Source: Elizabethkingia meningoseptica_A (GTDB lineage: Bacteria > Bacteroidota > Bacteroidia > Flavobacteriales > Weeksellaceae). Taken from it: a DNA stretch of 64,000 bases. Numbering within the stretch: the stretch's first letter is position 1; each line of letters opens with the position of its first letter. The position numbers and the translations under genes are program-made. This document shows, piece by piece, positions 34,447 through 42,392 of the stretch. The stretch lies in assembly GCF_045762675.1 (NCBI RefSeq), contig NZ_JBJDLK010000009.1, positions 62,001-126,000 of the forward strand. Reading direction: 5' to 3'. The notes beneath the pieces were generated by a model. The model had not been told where the DNA came from and searched no databases. It saw only the letters and a program-made list of their open reading frames with translations.

Positions 34447-35670
34447 TTAGGTTGTTGGCAGATTTTTTATCTCATAATTATTGCGCAGCAAAGATAATTT
34501 TAATTCGTTGTATATCATATTATTTACTGCCTGAATTTCAATTTTTAATTTATTAATCTTATTTAAAGACTTTATTTGATGGTGAAGTTCGTAAAATCCA
34601 TAGCCTGTAAGTTTACCTTTTTCAAGTACCAGAAATGATTTTTCACTTTTGGTTCTTCCTTCAGAAATCCAAATTTCATCGCGGTTCTCCAGAGCAAGAA
34701 ACTCTTGTAAAGCTTCCGGGTTGCCCTGAAAACGCTCCTGTTCATTGATATAAGATTTAACTTTATTTCCTTGTGAAAAAGATTTGAACTTCAGTAAATC
34801 CCCGGTCTGTCCTTTTGTTCTTTCTACCGTATATTTTTCGTTCTTAAAATAGAGTCCGAAAGGCAGAGAAGGCGTCTTCTTTTTCGTCTTCTGAAGCAAC
34901 ATCAGCTTTGCAATAAGCTCATTTCCTGTAAACTCATACTGAATCTGTGTTGTTTCTGCTTTTAGCTTATCCCATTTTTTGGTTTTGGAATGAAAAATTT
35001 TAGTTGCTGTCTGATAAATATTGGAAGAATAATCGCTGTACAGAATTTCGCCCTTATCATTCTGAAAATAAATCATCCCGTTGTCGGATGGTAAAAATTC
35101 TGTTAATGCTGTAATTTTTTTATTCAGGTTATTGGAAACCTGAGCCTCCCTATGATGTTTTAAAATCTCTTTATCCTGATCTTTCGCCAGTAATATTTTA
35201 AATAATTCTACCGTGGCACGTGCATCACCAGCAGCACGGTGTCTGTCGGTTAACGGAACGCCTAATGACTTTGACAGTTTCCCAAGGGAATAACTTTCTT
35301 CATCCGGAATTAATTTTTTAGCCAGTGGAATAGTATCTATCGTTTCCTTTTCATAATCATAGCCTAAGCGGTGAAAAGATTGTCGCAGCATTCTGTAATC
35401 AAATTCTACATTATGACCTACCAGTATAGACCCTTCTGTAATCTCAACAACCCTTTTCGCTATTTCGTGAAACTTTGGTGCCGTTTTTACCATTTTTTGA
35501 GTAATCCCTGTCAGCTTTTGTACAAACGGGGATATGGTATCTTCCGGATTAACCAGAGATATAAACTGATCTATAATTTCATGTCCGTCAAAACGGTATA
35601 TAGCAACTTCGATAATACTTTCTTTTTTGAAAGCACCACCATTACTTTCAATATCTAAAATCGAATACAA
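34447..35670 (-). CDS. DnaQ-type exonuclease fused to a degenerate GIY-YIG-like half
   Basis: Translation starts at TTG (35668-35670): YSILDIESNGG follows at once, matching relatives that start M-Y-x-I-x-D-I-E. The N-terminal 170 residues form a DEDDh exonuclease with DIE (motif I), HNVEFDYRML (motif II) and HRAAGDARATVELF (motif III). A second region from about residue 195 has the outline of a UvrC/Cho GIY-YIG domain (LPSDNGMIYF, LYSDYSSNIYQ, ELIAKLMLLQKTK), but the signature residues are altered and the usual Arg and Glu cannot be placed. The total of 407 residues is close to known exonuclease-UvrC-like fusions. A repair role is inferred. Confidence 0.85.
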   Translation of the reverse strand: MYSILDIESNGGAFKKESIIEVAIYRFDGHEIIDQFISLVNPEDTISPFVQKLTGITQKMVKTAPKFHEIAKRVVEITEGSILVGHNVEFDYRMLRQSFHRLGYDYEKETIDTIPLAKKLIPDEESYSLGKLSKSLGVPLTDRHRAAGDARATVELFKILLAKDQDKEILKHHREAQVSNNLNKKITALTEFLPSDNGMIYFQNDKGEILYSDYSSNIYQTATKIFHSKTKKWDKLKAETTQIQYEFTGNELIAKLMLLQKTKKKTPSLPFGLYFKNEKYTVERTKGQTGDLLKFKSFSQGNKVKSYINEQERFQGNPEALQEFLALENRDEIWISEGRTKSEKSFLVLEKGKLTGYGFYELHHQIKSLNKINKLKIEIQAVNNMIYNELKLSLLRNNYEIKNLPTT

Positions 35671-35704
35671 TGTTATCTATTAATTAAATTTTATTTTTTT
35701 GGAA

Positions 35705-37237
35705 CTATCTTCTTTTCTTCAGCCCTAAAAGACTGAACAACATATTGAGAATTTCTCTCATAAAAGTATTTCCTACTGATTTGGCCAAAGGACTTTTAAG
35801 CACCTGCTCAAACGTACCCGGTTCTGGTTTAGGTTGTCTTCTGGATGTAGATGTTGAAGTTTGTTGCTGATCTACTGCCTGCTGGTTCATTCTGGCACTA
35901 AGAATTTCAAAAGCTGACTCTTTATTAACCGCATCTTTATACCGCTGTACCATAGACGAAGAAGCCACAATATCGTCAATTTCCTGAGGGGTAAGAATAT
36001 CCATTCTGGACTCCGGAGAAATCAGATACGTATCCACCAGCGGGGTTGGAATTCCTTTTTCATCTAGGGCAGTAACAAATGCTTCACCAATACCCAGATT
36101 CTGAATTAATTCGGAAGCTTTGTAAAATTCAGTGGAAGGGTAATTCTCAACAGCCTTATCAATCTCTTTTTTATCTTTAGCCGTAAAACCTCTTAGTGCA
36201 TGCTGGATTTTTAATCCTAACTGGCTTAATACTCCATCCGGAACATCTCCTGGAACCTGAGTAATAAAGTATACACCTACTCCTTTGGAACGGATCAGTT
36301 TTACAATAGTTTCTATCTGATTCAATAGCGTTTTTGAAGCTTCCTTAAATAATAAATGTGCCTCATCTATAAACAAAGCAAATTTAGGTTTTCCTTTATC
36401 TCCTACTTCCGGGAACTTTTCATAGATCTCTGCAAGCAAGGATAACATGAAGGTTGAAAACAACTGAGGTTTGCTCTGTAAATCGGTTACTCTAAGGATA
36501 TTAATAACTCCCATTCCGTTACGGGTTTGTAAAAGATCCTGTACCTCGAAGGATAGTTCTCCGAAAAATTCTTTGGCTCCCTGTTGTTCCAATGCAACAA
36601 TAGAGCGCAGAATAGCTCCGAGTGATGAAGAAGCAATACTTCCGTAATTGCTGCTTAGCTCTGCTTTCCCCTGGGGATCATCTGTTACATATTGTAATAC
36701 CTTTTTAAGATCATCAAGATCTAATAAGGGTAGCCTCTTGTCTTCGCAATATTTAAAAATAATAGACATAATGCTCGACTGAGTATCATTAAGTCCCAAA
36801 ATCTTACTTAATAAAACGGGGCCAAATTCAGTAACTGTTGCTCTGAGTCTTACTCCTTTTTCATCGGAGATACTCATAAACTCTACCGGAAAAGCATGCG
36901 GCTCATATGGTAATTGTGTCTTAGCGTAACGTTCCTGAATCTTGGAATTATTTTCACCGGCAGCACCCAATCCGGATAAATCCCCCTTAATATCCATAAC
37001 CATTGTCGGAATTCCGTTCCGGGAAAGTTGCTCCACAAAAACCTGAAGCGTTTTTGTCTTTCCGGTTCCGGTTGCTCCTGCAATCAGTCCATGTCTGTTT
37101 ACTGTGCTTAAAGGAATACATACATCCACTTCAGGAAGAACTTCTCCGTTAAAAATACCTTTTCCCAGTACAATATGTTCACCTGTGCACTGGTATCTTG
37201 CTGTAAGCTCCTGAATAAATTTTCCTTTATCTGCCAT
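35705..37237 (-). CDS. HerA-like/DUF853 ATPase (YjgR type)
   Basis: The 510-residue protein has GATGTGKTKTLQVFVEQL (Walker A, about residue 55), VMDIKGDLSGL, LFIDEAHLLF (Walker B) and FITQVPGDVPDGVLSQLG in the family's order. It belongs to the HerA/FtsK-like ATPases annotated DUF853. Its role is unknown; relatives process DNA ends, but no NurA-like nuclease gene is adjacent. A Gln/Ser/Thr-rich linker precedes the C-terminal helix that ends GLKKRR. The 34-base gap to the exonuclease gene allows a shared transcript with the exonuclease and lysA genes. Confidence 0.9.
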   Translation of the reverse strand: MADKGKFIQELTARYQCTGEHIVLGKGIFNGEVLPEVDVCIPLSTVNRHGLIAGATGTGKTKTLQVFVEQLSRNGIPTMVMDIKGDLSGLGAAGENNSKIQERYAKTQLPYEPHAFPVEFMSISDEKGVRLRATVTEFGPVLLSKILGLNDTQSSIMSIIFKYCEDKRLPLLDLDDLKKVLQYVTDDPQGKAELSSNYGSIASSSLGAILRSIVALEQQGAKEFFGELSFEVQDLLQTRNGMGVINILRVTDLQSKPQLFSTFMLSLLAEIYEKFPEVGDKGKPKFALFIDEAHLLFKEASKTLLNQIETIVKLIRSKGVGVYFITQVPGDVPDGVLSQLGLKIQHALRGFTAKDKKEIDKAVENYPSTEFYKASELIQNLGIGEAFVTALDEKGIPTPLVDTYLISPESRMDILTPQEIDDIVASSSMVQRYKDAVNKESAFEILSARMNQQAVDQQQTSTSTSRRQPKPEPGTFEQVLKSPLAKSVGNTFMREILNMLFSLLGLKKRR

Positions 37238-37588
37238 TTAAAAATGTTTTTGACGGATAAATTTAGAAATTTTGACTGAGAACAGGGCATATTTTTTTGT
37301 TCCGGAAAAAGAAAAAACAAAATCTTTTCCCGGATACGCGAACAAATATGCTGAATATCTTTTAATGACAATACGTTCAGGCTTTCAAAAATCTATACCA
37401 CAAGGATGGTCTTGTAGAAAATTTTAAAATCTGAACATTATTTACAAACATTCAGTTGTGTGATATATTTTATACTAAAATCCGGTATTTTAGATCAATT
37501 CTCAATACATCTGTCTTGATAAATATCAGTGTATGTTCTCCGGAAAACGGCAATATTAATCTCTAATTTTGTATCACTATTAATACTC
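37238..37588. other. Divergent intergenic region, 351 bases
   Basis: No gene is supported. It separates the HerA-like gene (minus) from the small Cys/His membrane protein gene (plus) and holds the -7 box at 37564. No terminator or riboswitch-like fold was recognised. Confidence 0.55.
37564..37571 (+). promoter_or_regulatory. -7 box that decides the start of the small membrane protein
   Basis: TAATTTTG matches TAnnTTTG and lies 17 bases before a TTG start at 37589. The longer in-frame ATG at 37529 lies upstream of this box and would not be in the transcript. Confidence 0.5.
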
Positions 37589-37939
37589 TTGAACAAGTTT
37601 ACTCCATATTTATTCAGCATTATATGTGCGCTCCTGATCTTCCAGAAAATCTGGATATGGGCTGAGTATAAAATCAATATGGACTGGTATATTGAAAACT
37701 GTATCAACAAGAATAAACCTGAGATGCATTGTAACGGAAAGTGCCGGCTTTCTTCGGAAGAGGATAAAAATCCTAATTTTACATGGTTGAAAGTAGCTAC
37801 CGAATTTGTGGGGCTTCCTGTTGTTCTTACCAAAGTAGTCACAAATACTATTTCCCATATCCGTCTGATAGCTTCGCATAATATTCAGCATTTATTATTA
37901 GGATACCTAAGTCTTCCTTTACGCCCTCCCGTATTATAA
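37589..37939 (+). CDS. Small Cys/His-containing membrane protein upstream of copper receptor
   Basis: The TTG at 37589 gives 116 residues. One membrane segment (LFSIICALLIFQKIWIWAEY) is followed by YIENCINKNKPEMHCNGKCRL, which has three Cys, a Met and a His in a short span, and then a His-containing C-terminal part (ISHIRLIASHNIQHLLLGYL). Small proteins of this shape are often found beside TonB-dependent receptors in Bacteroidota, where they are unnamed. The ligand set suggests metal binding; this is inference. It ends 107 bases before the OprC-like receptor. Confidence 0.7.
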   Translation: MNKFTPYLFSIICALLIFQKIWIWAEYKINMDWYIENCINKNKPEMHCNGKCRLSSEEDKNPNFTWLKVATEFVGLPVVLTKVVTNTISHIRLIASHNIQHLLLGYLSLPLRPPVL

Positions 37940-38046
37940 GTACACATATTTTCTATCTGCTTTAATCAGCATGTAGTTCTATAGCTGTATCCTTACAAAT
38001 ACAGAAGTGATTTTATATATCCATTATAATCTTATAATACATTATT

Positions 38047-40053
38047 ATGTTATTAAAAAACATCGCTGCGGCAGCATTCTTATGCCTTGGTGTAAGCAAT
38101 ATTTTTGCACAAAAAAATGATTCTTTAATTCAGCAAAATATAGAAGTTGTTCGTATCCTTAAACACAATACCAGTAAAAGACTCTCTGCCAGTCATTCCG
38201 ATTACCTAAACCACGATGCCGGAAACTTCCTGACCAATTTACCAGAAATAAGCGGAAGAAGAATTGCGGGGAGCTACGCTACCGATCCTGTGTTAAGAGG
38301 CTTTAAGTTTGAACAGCTTAATATTGTTAATGACGGATCTCTTACCAGTATACAGGCCTGCCCAAGCAGAATGGATCCACCGGCTAGTCAGGTTAACTTA
38401 AATCTGGTCAAAGAAGCAGAAATCTTTAAAGGCCCATACCAGTTCCGGTTTGGAAATTCTTTCGGAGGAACTATTAATTTCGTGAGCATAGATCCTAAAT
38501 TTACAGAAAAAACAGATTTCAGCGGAAGATTATCTACCGGCTATGAAACCAACGGGTACGGAGCGCGAAATGAACTTCTTACACGTCTTTCCAGCAGAAA
38601 ACTCAGTCTGGATGTTTTTGGTTCTTATCAAAAAGCCGACGATTATAAAGATGGAGATGGGAATAAAGTTCCTTCTGCATTCGAGAGGTATAATATTGGT
38701 TCAAGAATATCCTACCAATGGAATGACCGTAATGTAACAACGGCACAGGTAACTACCAATCAGGCCAGAGACGTAAAATTTGCAACCGGAATGATGGATC
38801 TTCTGAAAGACAATACATGGTTGTATGCTCTAAAGCATGATATGACTTTTCAGAATTCTGTTTTCAGAAAATTAAGCCTGAACAGCTACTTATCGGAAGT
38901 AGACCATACCATGGGAACGCCTGATCTGAGTATGATTTCCAGAATAAAAAGCAGATCCGGAGGCGGGCGCGCCGAACTTAAATTACAGTGGGATAACAAT
39001 CTGCTTTATACAGGTGCCGATTTCCGTCATGACGGAGAGCGGGAAGTTCCACAGAAAATGAATATGGCACATGGCGGAATGCCTATGAAGTCTTACAGCA
39101 CCTGGCAGAATGGGCAAATAAACCGCTTAGGCTGGTTTAATGAATTTCAGCGGCACTGGGGAAATAATAAAATTACAGCTTCTTACCGATTAGACTATTC
39201 TCATTCAACCGCTAATGATCCTTCTCCTCTTTTTATGGAATGGTACGGAAATAAACTTTCAACAAACCAGACAACACACAGCTTCAGTCTTTCTTACAAC
39301 AGAGCTCTGGATCAGCATCAGCAGATAACCGTATTAATGGGTCGTGGAGAAAGAAGCGCTGGTATTACTGAACGTTATATAAGCTTCTTCCCTCTTGGTA
39401 ACGATTTCTATCAGTATCTGGGAAATCCATTTTTGAAACCGGAAAAAAATTATCAGATAGATCTCGTATATTCTTATAAAAGTGACAAGTTAAGCTTCCA
39501 GGCAGATGCATTTTACTCCAGATTGAAAGACTTTATTTCCTCAGAAATTTCTACAGAAATAAAGCCTACATTTCCGATGTTTAAGGGGGTACGTCAGATG
39601 AGAAACATTGATAATGCTTACAAAGCAGGTATTGAAGGATCTGTTCAGTGGAATATCACAAATTACCTGAGAACAGAGGCCGCAGCGGCTTATACTTATG
39701 CAAAAAACAGGAGTGAAGATGTCCCTCTTCCTGAAATAGCACCATTAGAAACACGATTCAGGTTAGAAGGAAACTTTAATATATTTAGTCTGGGTGCGGA
39801 AATGCGGTACACCGACCAACAAAACAGAACGAATCCTTTATTTGGAGAAATGCCAACAAAAGATTTTACTTTATTTAATATTGACGCCCGTGTTGAAGTT
39901 TTCAAAAATTTCAATGCTACATTACAGCTCAGAAATATTTTCAACAGAGCTTATACCGAATACCTCAACAAAACTTCAGCCAGCTCAGGATATACCCAAC
40001 GGTTTATGTCACCCGGCAGGAACTTTGCTTTAACCTGTTCGTATACATTTTAA
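38047..40053 (+). CDS. TonB-dependent receptor, OprC/NosA-like copper receptor
   Basis: The 668-residue protein has a signal peptide (MLLKNIAAAAFLCLGVSNIFAQ), a plug domain (residues about 50-160, with DPVLRGFKFEQLNIVNDG) and a 22-strand-type barrel ending in the terminal aromatic YTF. The plug contains C105PSRM109DPP, the CxxxM site found in the copper receptor OprC. The extracellular loop segment H342GGM345PM347 could give the other ligands (OprC uses a His and a Met there). It should import copper or a copper complex with TonB energy. No TonB box was located. The exact ligand is inference. Confidence 0.9.
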   Translation: MLLKNIAAAAFLCLGVSNIFAQKNDSLIQQNIEVVRILKHNTSKRLSASHSDYLNHDAGNFLTNLPEISGRRIAGSYATDPVLRGFKFEQLNIVNDGSLTSIQACPSRMDPPASQVNLNLVKEAEIFKGPYQFRFGNSFGGTINFVSIDPKFTEKTDFSGRLSTGYETNGYGARNELLTRLSSRKLSLDVFGSYQKADDYKDGDGNKVPSAFERYNIGSRISYQWNDRNVTTAQVTTNQARDVKFATGMMDLLKDNTWLYALKHDMTFQNSVFRKLSLNSYLSEVDHTMGTPDLSMISRIKSRSGGGRAELKLQWDNNLLYTGADFRHDGEREVPQKMNMAHGGMPMKSYSTWQNGQINRLGWFNEFQRHWGNNKITASYRLDYSHSTANDPSPLFMEWYGNKLSTNQTTHSFSLSYNRALDQHQQITVLMGRGERSAGITERYISFFPLGNDFYQYLGNPFLKPEKNYQIDLVYSYKSDKLSFQADAFYSRLKDFISSEISTEIKPTFPMFKGVRQMRNIDNAYKAGIEGSVQWNITNYLRTEAAAAYTYAKNRSEDVPLPEIAPLETRFRLEGNFNIFSLGAEMRYTDQQNRTNPLFGEMPTKDFTLFNIDARVEVFKNFNATLQLRNIFNRAYTEYLNKTSASSGYTQRFMSPGRNFALTCSYTF

Positions 40054-40056
40054 ATA

Positions 40057-40084
40057 AAAATCGCCCGGTATATCGGGCGATTTT
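40057..40084. terminator. Bidirectional hairpin terminator
   Basis: AAAATCGCCCG and CGGGCGATTTT form a perfect 11-bp GC-rich stem with loop GTATAT, between the converging receptor and thioredoxin genes. Confidence 0.9.
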
Positions 40085-40092
40085 ATATTTTA

Positions 40093-40392
40093 TCATATAT
40101 ATTTTTTCAGTTCTGCGGTCAGGCTGTTAACATCCATTACACCACTCTGCCGGAACAACAACTCTCCGCTTTTGAAAATCATTGTTGTCGGGACACTCCT
40201 CACGCCATACTCTGCCGCAATAGACTGATATTGGTCTATATCTATTTTCACAATTCTGGCTCCTTCTTCAACATTTCGCTTAACACTATTCAATACCGAA
40301 GCCATTACCTTACATGGCTGGCACCATGTAGCAAAAAAATTGACAACTACTGGTCTTTCGGACTGAATAAGTTCATTAAATTTCGCTGACAT
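40093..40392 (-). CDS. Thioredoxin-family protein
   Basis: The 99-residue protein is a single thioredoxin fold with the active site FFATWCQPCKVM (WCxPC with Gln) and the cis-Pro loop VRSVPTTMI. It lacks a signal peptide and so is cytoplasmic. It starts 3 bases after the rhodanese lipoprotein stop, making it the last gene of a sulfur-handling operon; it may reduce persulfide or disulfide products of the upstream enzymes. Confidence 0.92.
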   Translation of the reverse strand: MSAKFNELIQSERPVVVNFFATWCQPCKVMASVLNSVKRNVEEGARIVKIDIDQYQSIAAEYGVRSVPTTMIFKSGELLFRQSGVMDVNSLTAELKKYI

Positions 40393-40395
40393 GTT

Positions 40396-40776
40396 TTAAT
40401 CTTTAGTTTGATTTTTATTTTTTAGTGCCGATACATTCTGATAAGAAACACCACTATAAACATTCGGAAGATTGTTTTTCTGCAATAGATCTTTCGCTTT
40501 TCCCGCTCTTACTCCCGACCGGCAATACACCACGATATTTTTCTTTCCCTGAAATTCCGGCAGCCTGCTTTCTATCTGATCAAGAGGAATATTTACAGCA
40601 CCCTCTATTTTTTCTGCTTCATATTCTTCAGGCGTACGCACATCTACAAGAAAGGTTTTTTGCTCATTAACCAGTCTGCTTATTTTTTGATCATCGGATT
40701 TTTGAGCGGTTGAACAGGATGCCAATCCTCCAAAAATCAAAATAACGAACAGGTATTTTACAATTTGCTTTGGCAT
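40396..40776 (-). CDS. Rhodanese-domain lipoprotein
   Basis: The 126-residue protein has a lipoprotein signal (LASC lipobox) and one rhodanese domain. It contains FLVDVRTPEEYEAEKIEGAVNIP and VVYCRSGVRAGKAKDLL, where the Cys is the sulfur-accepting residue. It should move sulfane sulfur in the periplasm. Its start overlaps the end of the preceding MBL gene by 19 bases, a strong sign of co-transcription. Confidence 0.9.
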   Translation of the reverse strand: MPKQIVKYLFVILIFGGLASCSTAQKSDDQKISRLVNEQKTFLVDVRTPEEYEAEKIEGAVNIPLDQIESRLPEFQGKKNIVVYCRSGVRAGKAKDLLQKNNLPNVYSGVSYQNVSALKNKNQTKD

Positions 40777-42161
40777 ACAAAATCAGTTGTAGGTATCGTT
40801 GTTGTTTTTATTTTATTAAAACCTCCGTCTACCTCTGTGAAATTCCTGTAACCTCTTGCCTGCAATATACTGGCAGCAATCATACTTCTGTAACCACCTG
40901 CACAATGAAGGAAGAAATGTTCTTTAGGATCAATATCTTTTATCCAGTTATTGATATAAGCCAAAGGACGACTGTAAGCATCTTCAACATGCTCCGCCGC
41001 GTACTCCCCTTCTTTTCTTACATCTATCACTTTTGCTTCCGGAGTATAGTCTTGTGCAAACTCTTCTGCTGTTATCCTGTGGATGCTATCAGTTTCTTTT
41101 CCTGCTTCCTGCCATGCCGCAACACCTCCTTTCAGATAGCCTACAACATGATCAAAGCCTACACGACTCAGTCTGGTAATAACCTCCTCTTCTTTACCTT
41201 CATCAGTCACCAGTAATAACGGCTGATTTACATCAACAATCATAGCACCTACCCACGGTGCAAAATCACCTTTTACACCAATATTTACTGATTGCGGAAT
41301 AAAAGCTTTATGGAAATCTGCTGCTGATCTTGTATCCAGAATCAACGCTCCTGTTGCTTCTGCCTGATCTTCAAATTCATCAGCTGACAGAGGTGTCAAA
41401 CCTTGTTTAAGTACATCATCAAAGCTCTCATATCCTTTTTTATTCATGGCTACATTCATGGCAAAATAGCCCGGAGGTGGTGTTAAACCATCTGTGACTT
41501 CCTGAACAAATGCAGCTTTATCCGGCTGATTCAAGGCATAATTTGTTCTCTTCTGATTCCCTAAGCTGTCTACTGTTTCTTTCTGCATATTCTTCCCACA
41601 GGCACTCCCCGCGCCGTGAGCCGGATAGACCGTAATATCATCAGACAATGGCATAATCTTGTTCATCAGGCTTTCATACAGCATTCCTGCCAGATCTTCC
41701 TGAGTAAGGTCTTTCCCTTTCTGTGCCAGATCCGGACGCCCCACATCACCTAAAAACAATGTGTCACCTGAGAATAAAGCCGTTTCTTTTCCGTCTTCAT
41801 CTATTAGTAAATAACAGGAGCTTTCCAGTGTATGACCTGGTGTATGCAATACTTTTATTTTAACTTTTCCTATTTCAAAAACTTCTTCATCTTTGGCAAT
41901 AATAGCTTCAAACTCAGGCTTCGCTGTCGGTCCGTAGACAATTTCTGCTCCGGTTTTCTCACTTAAATCCAGGTGACCGGATACAAAATCAGCATGAAAG
42001 TGTGTCTCGAAAATGTATTTAAGTCTGGCATGATCTTCCTGCAATTTATTCAGGTAAGGCTGCACTTCTCTTAATGGATCAATGATTACTGCTTCACCTT
42101 CGGATACGATATAATACGCTCCCTGAGCAAGACATCCTGTATATATTTGTTCTACTTTCAT
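40758..42161 (-). CDS. MBL-fold persulfide dioxygenase-like protein with two rhodanese domains (CstB/Blh type)
   Basis: The 467-residue protein has an ETHE1-like metallo-beta-lactamase domain with THFHADFVSGH, HTPGHTLESS, FSGDTLF and VYPAHGAGS. Two rhodanese domains follow. The first has VTDEGKEEE where the active Cys would be, so it is inactive; the second has LHCAGGYRS with Cys. This layout matches CstB and the related Blh proteins, which oxidise low-molecular-weight persulfides and form thiosulfate. It heads an operon with a rhodanese lipoprotein and a thioredoxin. Activity is inferred from the domain set. Confidence 0.92.
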   Translation of the reverse strand: MKVEQIYTGCLAQGAYYIVSEGEAVIIDPLREVQPYLNKLQEDHARLKYIFETHFHADFVSGHLDLSEKTGAEIVYGPTAKPEFEAIIAKDEEVFEIGKVKIKVLHTPGHTLESSCYLLIDEDGKETALFSGDTLFLGDVGRPDLAQKGKDLTQEDLAGMLYESLMNKIMPLSDDITVYPAHGAGSACGKNMQKETVDSLGNQKRTNYALNQPDKAAFVQEVTDGLTPPPGYFAMNVAMNKKGYESFDDVLKQGLTPLSADEFEDQAEATGALILDTRSAADFHKAFIPQSVNIGVKGDFAPWVGAMIVDVNQPLLLVTDEGKEEEVITRLSRVGFDHVVGYLKGGVAAWQEAGKETDSIHRITAEEFAQDYTPEAKVIDVRKEGEYAAEHVEDAYSRPLAYINNWIKDIDPKEHFFLHCAGGYRSMIAASILQARGYRNFTEVDGGFNKIKTTTIPTTDFVCQSKL

Positions 42162-42392
42162 TTTAATTTAATTATTATGAATAAAATAGCCATCTAAAGT
42201 ACAAATTTTGCGGCAAAGACCATACCGTATATTGAATATCTGACATGATTTTTATTGCCTGTATAAAAGTATTTTTATTGGTTATTTAACTTTCTCCTCA
42301 ATCACTTATCTTATTCTATATAAAATTTATTTATTTTTATTTGTAACAAAACTACCTTTTCGTTTACTAATTATTTAGTTATAATATTTGAT

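Noticed and set aside
37529..37588. Longer N-terminus for the small membrane protein
   Set aside because: The extension lies upstream of the likely -7 box and does not resemble the rest of the protein.
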